Notes: generated from the sequence alone by a model not told the origin. 64,000 nucleotides of DNA from Flavobacterium cerinum (GCF_004028155.1 NZ_SBII01000012.1:1-64000), one strand, 5' to 3'. Counted from the stretch's first letter, positions 16,421 to 25,075 are shown. A program made the numbers and translations.

Positions 16421-17044
16421 CTATTTTTTCTTTGCTTTAGCCTTCTTTTTTGCTTTGGCTTTTTTCTTTGCTTTCTCTTTCTTTTTAGCTTTCGCCTTAT
16501 CTTTTGCTTTTTGTTTTTTCTCTTTATCTTTCTTTTTAGCCTTTGCTTTTTTTGCTTTCTCCTTATCCTTTTTCTCTTTTAGCTTGGCTTTTTTCTTATC
16601 CTTTTCTTTTTTTGCTTTTTCTTTGTCCTTCATCTTTTTAGTTTTCTTTTGGTTAGTTTTTAAATCTCCTTCAACTCCAATCTCAGTCCCCTCAGTTTTA
16701 ATTCCTTTAGGTTCTTTAATCTCAGTCACTTCTTTAGCAGGTGCTTTTGCCGTTTCTGCTGGTTTCTTTACTGCTGGTTGTGCAGGTTTAGCTGCTACAG
16801 GCTTTGCTGTAGTAGTTTTTGCAGCAGCAGTTCTGGAAGGACTCGGTTTTGCAGCCGTGGTTGTTGCGCTGGCCGGTTTTGCTGTTGTTCCTGCTGCAGG
16901 TCGTGGCTTGCGTACAGGTGGTTTAGGTTTCTCTGCCGGTTTTTCAACAGGGGCAGTATCATTTAAAACTTGTTTTTCTATTTCTTTACTGCCGGCCTGA
17001 CCTTCAGAAGTCGGTTCTGGAGTTTTCTTAATAGGTTCTGTCAT
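16421..17044 (-). CDS. Lysine-rich low-complexity protein, possibly nucleoid-associated
   Basis: This 207-residue protein has two parts. Residues 1 to about 120 are rich in P, A, T and K (PAEKPKPPVRKPRPAAGTTA). Residues from about 130 to the end are almost only K, A, E and D (KKMKDKEKAKKEKDKKK and similar), ending KAKAKKKAKAKKK at the stop. There is no signal peptide or membrane helix. The composition recalls histone-H1-like tails that bind nucleic acid, but no folded domain is visible and this is inference. The open frame on the opposite strand is a shadow caused by the repeats. The gene shares a strong terminator with its convergent neighbour, which supports expression. Confidence 0.65.
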   Translation of the reverse strand: MTEPIKKTPEPTSEGQAGSKEIEKQVLNDTAPVEKPAEKPKPPVRKPRPAAGTTAKPASATTTAAKPSPSRTAAAKTTTAKPVAAKPAQPAVKKPAETAKAPAKEVTEIKEPKGIKTEGTEIGVEGDLKTNQKKTKKMKDKEKAKKEKDKKKAKLKEKKDKEKAKKAKAKKKDKEKKQKAKDKAKAKKKEKAKKKAKAKKKAKAKKK

Positions 17045-17435
17045 ACTAATTTTAATTAATTTATAGAATGGTCTTTAATTGCGGAACTACACTAACCCTA
17101 CTTCACTGTTTCTAAATAGTTAACTGATTGTAAAGTTATTATTAGTAAAAATACATTATTAAAGAATGCGCCAATGTTAAGTTTTTCTATATAAAAATAA
17201 GTCGTAATAAATCCTGCTGAGAAACAACGGTGATTCTAAACAAAAAAAATCCAAATAATAATAAGTAGTGCCTTATTACTATCTGGATTAATACAAATAT
17301 AAAACTAATAATAATGATACTATCGAAGCTGCTGTTTAACGCTATTAATTTTTATCATGAAAAAAACACAATAACAACAGTTCGATAGCTCAGTTAACAC
17401 AAAAAATAAAAACTGATTCTTAAATCTAAAATGAA
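17045..17435. other. Intergenic region with an inverted repeat (391 bases)
   Basis: No gene is seen. The stretch is AT-rich and holds the spaced inverted repeat at 17320-17388. No clear TAnnTTTG box was found for the lysine-rich gene. Confidence 0.55.
17320..17388. repeat. Spaced imperfect inverted repeat
   Basis: CTATCGAAGCTGCTGTT (17320-17336) and AACAACAGTTCGATAG (17373-17388) are inverse copies with one extra base and one mismatch, spaced by 36 bases. This could be an operator, a weak processing hairpin or the scar of a small element. Confidence 0.45.
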
Positions 17436-18497
17436 TTAGTTTTTAATGATCTTCTTAGTTATTGCACCTTTATCAGATTGGATGTTCATCATGTAGATAC
17501 CTGTAGTCAGGTCAGAAATAGTAACTTTAACCGAAGACTCACCATTTAATTTTACAGTCTTTACAGTACGTCCGTTCATATCAACAATACTAATATCCTG
17601 CATTAAGGCATTAACGGTATTATCAATGTTCAATATATCGTTTGCAGGGTTAGGGTATACTGAGAAACTGTTTGCTGCAAAATCTTCTTTACCTGTAGTA
17701 CCGCCAACCGCTTTTACAACAATATTATCAAAATGCATAGTTGCCGAAGCAGCATTTATTGCACCGGTTCTACTACCTGCAAAACTTACAACGTCTACTT
17801 CATCCGGATCTAGTCCAGCAGCACTACCAGGAACAACATTACCTGCTGCAGGAAGTCCCGGTGCTATAATTTTCATTTCTCCGGTTGTTTTATTAAAAGA
17901 TATTTTTATTTTGCTCCATTGGTCAGCCGGCAATTTAACCGGATCGGCCTGCGTTCCAAATGTATAATTATAGTTACCCACCGGTTGTCCTGTAGGTGTA
18001 GAGTATCCAACAATAGATAGTACTTTTGTTGACGCCTTAACTGATACTCCAACTAAAACTTTTGTAGCATCAGCATTATATACATATACTCCAAAATCGT
18101 TAACGCTTGTCGTTGCTCCACCCGGATTGATCTCAAATTCAATTTCTATCGTGTTATTTCCTGCAGTTCTTCCTATCCATGCTGTTGGTAAAGCATCTTT
18201 TTTATATAAAAACCTGCCGCCTTTATCTCCGTCCGGTCCATCTATTTTTAGGGTTTTAAGATTTGCTCCTCCTGTACTAACGATTTGGGCATTAGAAACA
18301 TTTGCATTTGTACTTGTAGTAGGAGCTGCACCATTTGCCGATACTAAATAAAGTAACCCCTGTCCTGCTGCTGTACCGGCAATGTCTGTGGTAACATTAC
18401 CTACTGTTAGATCATTAAAATTGAATGCCTGTAGCTCTTGAGCATTTGCCGTTATAAAGCAAGATGCAAAAACAGCTGATAGTAAAAATTTTTTCAT
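17436..18497 (-). CDS. Secreted protein with type IX secretion sorting domain
   Basis: The protein has about 353 residues, with a signal peptide (MKKFLLSAVFASCFITANAQ). A beta-rich region of about 240 residues follows, with a laminin-G-like look (NTIEIEFEINPGG, FDNIVVKAVGG). The C-terminal T9SS sorting domain reads FSVYPNPANDILNI to ISDLTTGIYMMNIQSDKG to IIKN. It should be exported by the gliding/T9SS apparatus and attached to or released from the surface. The start was moved to the ATG at 18497 to begin at the signal peptide. The ligand or function is unknown. Confidence 0.85.
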   Translation of the reverse strand: MKKFLLSAVFASCFITANAQELQAFNFNDLTVGNVTTDIAGTAAGQGLLYLVSANGAAPTTSTNANVSNAQIVSTGGANLKTLKIDGPDGDKGGRFLYKKDALPTAWIGRTAGNNTIEIEFEINPGGATTSVNDFGVYVYNADATKVLVGVSVKASTKVLSIVGYSTPTGQPVGNYNYTFGTQADPVKLPADQWSKIKISFNKTTGEMKIIAPGLPAAGNVVPGSAAGLDPDEVDVVSFAGSRTGAINAASATMHFDNIVVKAVGGTTGKEDFAANSFSVYPNPANDILNIDNTVNALMQDISIVDMNGRTVKTVKLNGESSVKVTISDLTTGIYMMNIQSDKGAITKKIIKN

Positions 18498-18750
18498 AGT
18501 AATAAAGTATTTGTTATTAAAAAACATGTGTTTGATCTTCCTTATATTACAATACCGCTAAACACATGTTTATGCTACATAATACAACTGGATCTTAATT
18601 AATTTATAAATACAAAGATGATGGAGTAACAGCACATGTAAAAGGTTCATAAAATGCTTAAAGTGGTCGAAAAAAAGCATTTAAATAAATTTTCTAAATC
18701 ATGTTTCCTGAAGTATTCTCAAAAAGAAAATTGAATTATTAAATACTATA

Positions 18751-18800
18751 ATTACGCAACACCCCGGTCATTATAAAAATGATCCGGGGTGTTGCGTAAT
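18751..18800 (-). terminator. Long perfect hairpin after the AraC-type regulator gene
   Basis: ATTACGCAACACCCCGG (18751-18767) is the exact inverse of CCGGGGTGTTGCGTAAT (18784-18800), and the loop can extend the pairing. It lies 23 bases past the stop of the leftward AraC-type gene. The following T-run is weak, so it may act as a terminator or as an RNA-end stabiliser. Confidence 0.7.
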
Positions 18801-18823
18801 TTAACTTTACTATATTGATTCAG

Positions 18824-19717
18824 CTATTTATCGATATTTCTTCGATATTCCAAAGGAGAATGTGTAACGTGTTTTTTAAAGAATTTACCAAAACAAGACT
18901 GGTCGCTAAATTGCAATTCTTCCGCTATTTGTGAAACACTAAGTGAAGTATATGCTAATAACATTCTTGCTTCCATTAAAACAATATCGTCTATAAGCTC
19001 TCCGGTTGTTTTCCCTGAGACTTCCTTTAAAACTTTAGTTAAATGTCCTGTTGTAACAAACAAAGAATCGGCATAAAACTGTACGCTTCTTTCTTTCTTA
19101 AAATTATCTTCAAGCACTTTAAGAAAATTAAGGGTAAGTTCTTCTTTGCGGGACATTTCTATTTTTAAGCCTAAATTGTTCTTTTTGTAGAGTGCCGCAA
19201 TCTCATATAATAATAGATGAAAAGTATAATCGATCATTTCTTTTCCAAACAGTCGCGGATCATTCTCTATGTTTTTTTTACGCAGCAATTCGGCAATATT
19301 GACAATGTTATCAATCTCACTTTTTTGCAGCGACATTTTAAAAGATCGCTTTTGTAGAAGAAATAAATCAAAGTCCCTTTTGTTTATACTATTGTTATAG
19401 CGAAAATCAAAAGTGAATTTTATACATACCAATTTTGTACCTTCTTCTCTTTCAATAATATTCTTTACCGTTTGAGGAGAACATATAATAAGGTCATTTG
19501 GCTCAATAATGTATGTAATAAGATCTAACTGAACTTTCATCCTTCCTGAAAGCATTAAAACAATTACATAGGCATCTGAGCGAAAAGGATATTGCAGAAA
19601 ATTATCGGCAATTGTTCCTTTATCAATACATACATGCAGCCTTTCAGATTGCTGTACTACCCCCATAATTTTAGAAATCTCACCTATAGAGTGCTTCCTA
19701 ATACTGTTTCTTTCCAA
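18824..19717 (-). CDS. AraC-family transcriptional regulator
   Basis: This 297-residue protein has an N-terminal cupin-like sensor part (YVIVLMLSGRMKVQLDLITYIIEPNDLIICSPQ) and a C-terminal double helix-turn-helix (about residues 200-290). The latter includes FYADSLFVTTGHLTKVLKEVSGKT and VSQIAEELQFSDQSCFGKFFKKHVTHSPLEYR, the usual DNA-binding domain. The start is a TTG at 19717 because the family-like SIGEISKIMG lies upstream of the first ATG (19666). It is a single gene with 389 bases of noncoding DNA before it. Its target is unknown, though the adjacent T9SS protein gene is a candidate by position. Confidence 0.88.
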   Translation of the reverse strand: MERNSIRKHSIGEISKIMGVVQQSERLHVCIDKGTIADNFLQYPFRSDAYVIVLMLSGRMKVQLDLITYIIEPNDLIICSPQTVKNIIEREEGTKLVCIKFTFDFRYNNSINKRDFDLFLLQKRSFKMSLQKSEIDNIVNIAELLRKKNIENDPRLFGKEMIDYTFHLLLYEIAALYKKNNLGLKIEMSRKEELTLNFLKVLEDNFKKERSVQFYADSLFVTTGHLTKVLKEVSGKTTGELIDDIVLMEARMLLAYTSLSVSQIAEELQFSDQSCFGKFFKKHVTHSPLEYRRNIDK

Positions 19718-20106
19718 TTTAATTGTGATTTAATGTAAATAAATAGAAATCGTAACTTATATAGGGTTTAGGGTTATGTAAAGTTATTAATTTTCATTGC
19801 AGTATTTACAAATCAAACACAAGATAGTATTTTATGATAAATTTAACATTCTGTATTTCAGTGATTTAAAAAATAAAATGCTGATTTAGAACCAATTTTA
19901 GCAGGAATTATACTCTATAGGACAGCATAACTTTATGTATTAAGCCCATAAAAAGAAAGAAAATACCTATATTGTTGTGTGAAAAATTAAGGAGCAGAAT
20001 AAACTATTTAAAGAAATCATTATTATAAAAAAAAGCAAAAGAAAGTTTTTCCCTTTGCCCTAAAATCGTTTTTCATGAAATACATTCACATAAAAACAGC
20101 ATTCAA
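19718..20106. other. AT-rich intergenic region (389 bases)
   Basis: No gene is seen. It should hold the promoter of the AraC-type gene to its left. At its right end (20027-20058) is the likely terminator of the SUMF1-like gene operon. Confidence 0.6.
20027..20058 (-). terminator. Probable terminator of the MFS-phosphoesterase-SUMF1 operon
   Basis: On the minus strand GCAAAGGGAAA pairs, with G-T wobbles, with CTTTCTTTTGC and is followed by eight T. It lies about 50 bases past the SUMF1-like stop codon. Confidence 0.6.
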
Positions 20107-20808
20107 TTATATATTTTTAGCCAGCCTAAAACCTAAATCATCAATTTTAAACGAAGTAGGATGACTGCGCCTACGATTGGTTGCCATACAGCTTCTCGCT
20201 TCGTCATACCAGCCACCGCCTCTAAAAATGCGGTACGAACCATATACAGTCTCATCATAAATATCAGAGCACCATTCCCACACATTGCCCAGCATATCAT
20301 ACAATCCCCAGGCATTGGGTTCTTTTGTACCTACCGGATGTGTTGATCCTTCAGAATTATCTTTGTACCAAGAAATAGTGTTGATATCTCCATATCTAAC
20401 TTCTGTAGTTCCTGCTTTGCAGGTATACTGCCATTCGGCATCTGTAGGCAGCCTGTAGCCATTTGCTTTTTCGTCAAATGACATAACATCTTGTTCTTCT
20501 AACGAATAACAGGGATTCAATCCTTCTTTCTGGGAAAGTACATTACAAAAATGTGCTGCTTCTTTCCAGGACACATTTTCTACCGGATTGTTATCTCCTG
20601 TAAAAGAGCTTGGGTTTTGTTGAATGATCTCAAAATACAATTCCTGAGTAACGGGATATTTTGCCATTAAGAAAGGTTCGATAGTAACACTCCATACATG
20701 TTTTATCCTGTCATCCCTTAATTCTACAATCCCGCCCGGAATTTCTACCATCTGAGTGCGTATTGACGCGCTTGCCGGTACTTTAATAAATTCCTGATCC
20801 ATAATCAT
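20107..20808 (-). CDS. SUMF1/formylglycine-generating-enzyme-like protein
   Basis: This protein of about 233 residues has the SUMF1 (FGE-sulfatase) fold: FLMAKYPVTQELY, NPVENVSWKEAAHFCN, GYRLPTDAEWQYTCKAG, NAWGLYDMLGNVWEWC, IFRGGGWYDEARSC and LGFRLAKNI. Active formylglycine-generating enzymes use two nearby cysteines in this last region. Here only the second (in EARSC) is present, so true sulfatase maturation is doubtful. Related domains act in other protein or small-molecule modifications. No sulfatase is adjacent. It is the last gene of an operon with a phosphoesterase and an MFS transporter. The start was set at the first ATG (20808). Confidence 0.82.
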   Translation of the reverse strand: MIMDQEFIKVPASASIRTQMVEIPGGIVELRDDRIKHVWSVTIEPFLMAKYPVTQELYFEIIQQNPSSFTGDNNPVENVSWKEAAHFCNVLSQKEGLNPCYSLEEQDVMSFDEKANGYRLPTDAEWQYTCKAGTTEVRYGDINTISWYKDNSEGSTHPVGTKEPNAWGLYDMLGNVWEWCSDIYDETVYGSYRIFRGGGWYDEARSCMATNRRRSHPTSFKIDDLGFRLAKNI

Positions 20809-20855
20809 TTGTTTTCTCAAAGCTACAAGAAGTATTTAAAAAAACAAGGAAAGAC

Positions 20856-21614
20856 TTATTCTAAAACAATACCCCGCTTGAGAAACCCTGCATAGAAATC
20901 AGGGATAGCACTTTCTTCGATCCCTTTGATAACGTCATGAACAGGATAAGAAAGTTTTATAATTTCGGGTTGAATATTTTCTTCATCAATATGTAAAACT
21001 ACATAAGATGCTAATTGTTTGGCTTCCCTGGATCGCCCCACAGAACCTGCATTGATCAATACGCCAGCCGGCGAATTTTCTGTTGCTTCAATTTTGCGAA
21101 TATAGGGATGATGAGTATGCCCCATAATAATAACATCTGCCTGCCCATCAATCAGCATTTGCTGAATATCTGTAAGATCATGATCTTCATAAATGTATTC
21201 CCTGTTGTTTCGGGTACTGCCGTGTACGAGAAGCACATCGATATTATTATTAGTAACTGAAACCGTAAATTTTAATTGCTCAGGAAGCATCTTTAAAAAA
21301 TCCCTGCACTCATCGGTAATGGTTTGTTTTGTATAGGAAATAGCTCCGGTACGGGCTGTGGTTTCTTCATGGTTGTGCTTTGTTATAGGGATTATATCAT
21401 GATCAAAAGCTACACGTTCGTCATGGTTACCCATAATGCAGGGTATCATTAAATCTCTTATCATTGCTATCACTTCATTATGCCACGGAGCAAAATCTAC
21501 AAGATCGCCCAAACAATATATGGTATCAACATCCCTGGCTTTGATGTCTTCTAAAACAACCTCTAAAGCTGGCAGGTTACCATGTATGTCGCTAATTATC
21601 GCTATACTCTTCAT
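20856..21614 (-). CDS. Calcineurin-like metallophosphoesterase (YfcE/MJ0936 type)
   Basis: This 252-residue protein has the dinuclear-metal motifs in order: ISDIHGNLPAL (D-x-H), YCLGDLVDFAPW (GD), IMGNHDERV (GNHD), VLLVHGSTR, and IMGHTHHPYI (GHTH), plus LINAGSVGRSR. These fit small phosphodiesterases acting on nucleotides or phosphoesters; the substrate is not known. Its ATG overlaps the stop of the MFS gene (ATGA), which indicates translational coupling. Confidence 0.9.
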   Translation of the reverse strand: MKSIAIISDIHGNLPALEVVLEDIKARDVDTIYCLGDLVDFAPWHNEVIAMIRDLMIPCIMGNHDERVAFDHDIIPITKHNHEETTARTGAISYTKQTITDECRDFLKMLPEQLKFTVSVTNNNIDVLLVHGSTRNNREYIYEDHDLTDIQQMLIDGQADVIIMGHTHHPYIRKIEATENSPAGVLINAGSVGRSREAKQLASYVVLHIDEENIQPEIIKLSYPVHDVIKGIEESAIPDFYAGFLKRGIVLE

Positions 21615-22774
21615 TTGCGCCTGTTAGAAAAAATTACAATTACCAGTGCGATAACACTCCACAACAACATCTGCCATGTCGCCATATCCCACTCACCGAG
21701 CTTCCAGCTCAGCAGCCCGAAATATGTACCTACTGCCGCACCTATAAAATAGGTCGTCATATAAATGGTATTCATCCGGCTGTGTGCTTCTTCGTGAAGA
21801 CTATAGATACGTGTAAAATTAGTAATTTGAGTGGCCTGTACACCAATATCCAGAAAGAAAACACTAAGAATTAAAACCGGGATCGAATACGGAAAGACCT
21901 TAATTAAAAGAATACTTCCAATGATCATAGATACTGTGATAATTAGAGATCGCTGTACATTCCCCTTATCTGCCAGTTTACCAAAGTAAGGAGCCACAAG
22001 TGCTCCTCCGATGGCAATTAATCCGAACAATCCTATAATACCTGAATTATAATTTAAAGGCGGACCGCTAAGGTGAAATGTGAGTGTGGTCCAGAAGGAG
22101 CAGAATACCCCAAAAGTAAATGCCCCCAGCAGTGCGGCCTGACGCAAAACACGGTATTCGGACACAAGCGCTAAAGTCGATTTTAAAAGATGCAGGTAGC
22201 TCCCTTTAAATTTAGAAGGTACTTCAGGCAAATAGAACTTTAATAATAGCGTAACAACCAATACCATTCCTGATGAGATTCCAAACACATAGCGCCATCC
22301 AAATAACTCGGTTATAAAACCACTAAGCACACGTGCACCAAGAATACCTACCAGGATACCACTAAACACTACGCCTACATTCTTACCTCTGTTATCTTTC
22401 CCTAATGTAGCTGCCATAGGCAATATGATCTGGGCTGGTGTAGAAAAAAGTCCCACAAAAAAACTCAGCACATACAAAACGGTAAGTGATGATGTTAGCG
22501 TTATAAAAAACAATGTAAGCACAAGCAAAGCACATAGCAAAAGAATAAGCTTCTTTCGATTGACTTTGTCGCCAAGCGGCAGTAAAAAGAACATACCTAA
22601 TCCATATCCCAGCTGGGAAAGCATTGATATTTTCCCAATCTGGCTTTCGTTAACCTGTAACGATAAAGCAATTTCTTTAAGGATGGGCTGATTATAATAT
22701 ATATTAGCGACAATTACTCCGGCAGCGACTGCCATTAGCGGGATAACTGCCGGCCTGAAACCGGATGTACTCAC
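21611..22774 (-). CDS. MFS transporter (DHA1 drug-proton antiporter-like)
   Basis: The protein has about 387 residues and twelve predicted helices. The MFS loop motif is FFLLPLGDKVNRKKLILLL between helices 2 and 3, and VGILGARVLSGFITELFGWRYVF fits the antiporter motif C region. It probably exports a small molecule or drug, which cannot be specified. The start is likely the GTG at 22774 (MSTSGFRPAV). A TTG two codons earlier is the other option. A TAGCTTTG promoter box lies 18 bases upstream. The divergent AraC-type gene is its likely regulator. Confidence 0.87.
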   Translation of the reverse strand: MSTSGFRPAVIPLMAVAAGVIVANIYYNQPILKEIALSLQVNESQIGKISMLSQLGYGLGMFFLLPLGDKVNRKKLILLLCALLVLTLFFITLTSSLTVLYVLSFFVGLFSTPAQIILPMAATLGKDNRGKNVGVVFSGILVGILGARVLSGFITELFGWRYVFGISSGMVLVVTLLLKFYLPEVPSKFKGSYLHLLKSTLALVSEYRVLRQAALLGAFTFGVFCSFWTTLTFHLSGPPLNYNSGIIGLFGLIAIGGALVAPYFGKLADKGNVQRSLIITVSMIIGSILLIKVFPYSIPVLILSVFFLDIGVQATQITNFTRIYSLHEEAHSRMNTIYMTTYFIGAAVGTYFGLLSWKLGEWDMATWQMLLWSVIALVIVIFSNRRK

Positions 22775-22791
22775 AATCAATTATTTTTTTA

Positions 22792-22799
22792 CAAAGCTA
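22792..22799 (-). promoter_or_regulatory. -7 promoter element of the MFS operon
   Basis: TAGCTTTG on the minus strand fits TAnnTTTG and lies in the 86-base gap to the divergent AraC-type gene. Confidence 0.55.
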
Positions 22800-22860
22800 G
22801 TGGAGCGATACTTTTAAAAATTGTACTTTTAAACTCTTTTTTTGTACAAAACAACTACCA

Positions 22861-23697
22861 GTGGAACGTTTTATCCAACATACTCCTCTTTTTATACGGC
22901 ATTTCTCTACGCAGATATGGCCTTTTCCTGTGCATAATCATAACCACTTCGAACTTGTTTTTATTCATTCGGGCAATGGGGTGCATCAATTGAACGGAGA
23001 AGAAATACCATACCAAGGCTCCTGCCTGTTCTTATTGTCTCCGTCTGATTATCATATTTTTATTATTAAAGAAGAAACAGAGTTTAGTGTATTAAAATTC
23101 AATAACCGTTATTTAGACGGCACATCATCGGACACTGCTAAAAGCGAATGGAATAAAGTGATCGACCAGCTGCTTGTTATCAGCAATACATCGGGAACAA
23201 AATTGGTCAATTCTGCCGAAGAACTGGACAAGATTCATCATCTCATGCGGATGATCGTTAGTGAGTGGGAAACGAGTCATGGTGGTTCCAGTGAAGTACT
23301 GCTTTACCTGATACGCAGTGTATTTGCTATCATCAAGAAAAATGCTTTTCAGTCTTTAGGGAGTGCTATGGTAGTAAATGAAAACCTCCCGGTAAGTATC
23401 ATGAATTACATTCACAAAGAAATACACAGTCCTGCAAAATTAAGCCTTGTCGTTTTATCGGCGCATTTTAATATGGCTCCCAGTCATCTTAGCAGCTTAT
23501 TTAAACGCCAGACCGGGAGTCCTATAAAAAAATACATTAGCGATTATAAATCGAAACTAATCGAGAACCGCCTTAAACACAGTGACGCTTTGATGAAAGA
23601 AATAAGCAATGAGTTTGGCTTTGCCGACATGAGCCATTTTAATAAATTTGTAAAAAAACAAATGGGCGTAAATCCAAAAGATATTAGAAAAAAGTAG
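22861..23697 (+). CDS. AraC-family transcriptional regulator divergent from the MFS operon
   Basis: This 278-residue protein has an N-terminal cupin sensor with the metal- or ligand-type stretch WPFPVHNHNHFELVFIHSG and GSCLFLLSPSDYH. The C-terminal HTH pair has LSLVVLSAHFNMAPSHLSSLFKRQTG and MKEISNEFGFADMSHFNKFVKKQMGVNPKDIR. The start is a GTG at 22861, with no ATG upstream in frame. Its 3' end overlaps by 14 bases the 3' end of the HxlR gene. By position it should control the MFS-phosphoesterase operon. Confidence 0.88.
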   Translation: MERFIQHTPLFIRHFSTQIWPFPVHNHNHFELVFIHSGNGVHQLNGEEIPYQGSCLFLLSPSDYHIFIIKEETEFSVLKFNNRYLDGTSSDTAKSEWNKVIDQLLVISNTSGTKLVNSAEELDKIHHLMRMIVSEWETSHGGSSEVLLYLIRSVFAIIKKNAFQSLGSAMVVNENLPVSIMNYIHKEIHSPAKLSLVVLSAHFNMAPSHLSSLFKRQTGSPIKKYISDYKSKLIENRLKHSDALMKEISNEFGFADMSHFNKFVKKQMGVNPKDIRKK

Positions 23698-23977
23698 ATT
23701 CCAGCTGTTGGAAAATGGGAACAAATGCCCTTCCTTTTTCAGATAGGTTATATTCTATATGCAGCGGCTTCTGCGTCACCACAACTTTTTCTAAAATACC
23801 CTGTTCTTCCATATCTTTTAGTGCCACAGCAATAGACTGTTTGTTTGACCCCTCGATTTGACGCAATAATGCATTGAATCGCAACGGCCCATCTACAGAA
23901 AGACGAAATATCTGTGATTTCCATTTACCTGCAAACATTTTTAAAAGTCCTTCTACCGGACAAGTAGTATCACTCAT
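23684..23977 (-). CDS. HxlR-family winged-helix regulator
   Basis: The protein has about 97 residues. The HxlR signature is complete: a Cys near the N terminus (TTCPVEGLL), then AGKWKSQIFRLSVDGPLRFNALLRQIEG, the recognition part NKQSIAVALKDMEEQGILEK, and the wing PLHIEYNLSEKGRAFVPIF. The conserved Cys in several HxlR proteins senses electrophiles or oxidants. The start was set at the ATG at 23977 (MSDTTCP); an ATG at 23998 is also possible. The longer frame to 24049 would run into its own promoter box. It is divergent from a DsbA-like lipoprotein gene, its probable target. Confidence 0.88.
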   Translation of the reverse strand: MSDTTCPVEGLLKMFAGKWKSQIFRLSVDGPLRFNALLRQIEGSNKQSIAVALKDMEEQGILEKVVVTQKPLHIEYNLSEKGRAFVPIFQQLESTFF

Positions 23978-24046
23978 TTTTTGATTTTTGATAGTCATTA
24001 ATTTCTGACTGATTGATTCACATAAAGTAATTCTCCACCTTTGTTT

Positions 24047-24054
24047 CAAAATTA
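24047..24054 (-). promoter_or_regulatory. -7 promoter element of the HxlR gene
   Basis: TAATTTTG on the minus strand fits TAnnTTTG and lies in the short region shared with the divergent DsbA-like gene, 70 bases before the chosen HxlR start. Confidence 0.4.
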
Positions 24055-24070
24055 ATCAAATTAGCGCAAA

Positions 24071-25075
24071 ATGACTAAATCAATTACGGCAATTTATTTT
24101 CTAATGTTACTCTGCATTAGTGCCTGTTATAGTCAAGAAAAATCAGCAAAAATGAAAGACAATAAAAATCCCTTGTTATGTGATATCGAGACAGGGATAT
24201 GCGAAATACCTGCAGGCAAATTAACCGAAACAAAACAAGGAATTAATCCGGATAATAAGCCTGTAAAAATTATTTATTTTACAGACCCTATCTGTTCATC
24301 CTGCTGGGGTGTAGAACCGCAATTGCGTAAACTAAAATTAGAATACGGTAATGAGGTAACTATTGAATACCATATGGGCGGACTTTTGCCTGATTGGAGC
24401 TATAATAGCGGAGGCATTAGTAAGCCGTCGGATGTGGCTCATCATTGGGATGAAGTGAGCAAATATTATGATATGCCTATTGATGGCGATGTATGGCTGG
24501 AAAACCCTTTAAATTCTTCTTATCCTCCTTCTATTGCATTTAAAGCAGCACAAATACAGAATGAAAAAAAAGCAATCGTTTTCTTAAGGATAATAAGAGA
24601 GATGGTCTTTTTAGAGAAAAAAAATATTGAAAAGTGGGAACATCTTGAAACAGCTGCTAAAAAAGCTGGGCTTGATCCCATACAATTAAAAGCCGATTTT
24701 GAAGGAAAAGCTAAAGAGTTGTTCTATGCAGATCTTGAAATGGGTAAAAAACTTGGCGTGAGGGGCTTCCCAACTTTCATCTTTTCAAATGGCACAAGCG
24801 ATCCGATAACTGTTTATGGATTTAAACCCTATAGTGCATTTGAAGATAGTGTTAAAAAACTATACCCAACTGCAGCTAAAACAAAAATAGACTCTTCCTG
24901 GATAAGTTTGTTTCATAACTATAGTACCCTAACTACCAGAGAATTTTCAGAGCTATCAGGTAAATCAAGGCCGGAAAGCGAAAAACATTTGCAGAGTTTA
25001 GCAGACAATAATGAATTGCATAAACTGGTCACTAAAAATGGTGTACTGTGGTCAAAAAAAGACATCACTAAATAA
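24071..25075 (+). CDS. DsbA-family (FrnE-like) thiol-disulfide lipoprotein
   Basis: This 334-residue protein has a lipoprotein signal (CISAC, Cys19). A pair of cysteines follows in LCDIETGICEIP (C37 and C44), then the thioredoxin active site C75-S-S-C78 in DPICSSCWG. A helical insert and the cis-Pro region GVRGFPTFIFSNG are as expected for DsbA/FrnE. About 65 C-terminal residues look like a small winged-helix segment (TREFSELSGKSRPESEKHLQSL). It should act on disulfides in the periplasm. The divergent HxlR gene is the likely regulator. Confidence 0.85.
   Translation: MTKSITAIYFLMLLCISACYSQEKSAKMKDNKNPLLCDIETGICEIPAGKLTETKQGINPDNKPVKIIYFTDPICSSCWGVEPQLRKLKLEYGNEVTIEYHMGGLLPDWSYNSGGISKPSDVAHHWDEVSKYYDMPIDGDVWLENPLNSSYPPSIAFKAAQIQNEKKAIVFLRIIREMVFLEKKNIEKWEHLETAAKKAGLDPIQLKADFEGKAKELFYADLEMGKKLGVRGFPTFIFSNGTSDPITVYGFKPYSAFEDSVKKLYPTAAKTKIDSSWISLFHNYSTLTTREFSELSGKSRPESEKHLQSLADNNELHKLVTKNGVLWSKKDITK

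Noticed and set aside
16332..17000. A 222-codon plus-strand frame rich in F, A, S and L
   Set aside because: It is the antisense reading of the lysine/alanine-rich repeats of the gene on the minus strand and starts inside the JmjC gene; its composition is fully explained by AAA/GCA codons read in reverse.
24041..24049. The longest possible start of the HxlR gene at 24049
   Set aside because: It lies in the promoter -7 box (24047-24054); the HxlR family begins at MSDTTCP, 24 codons later.
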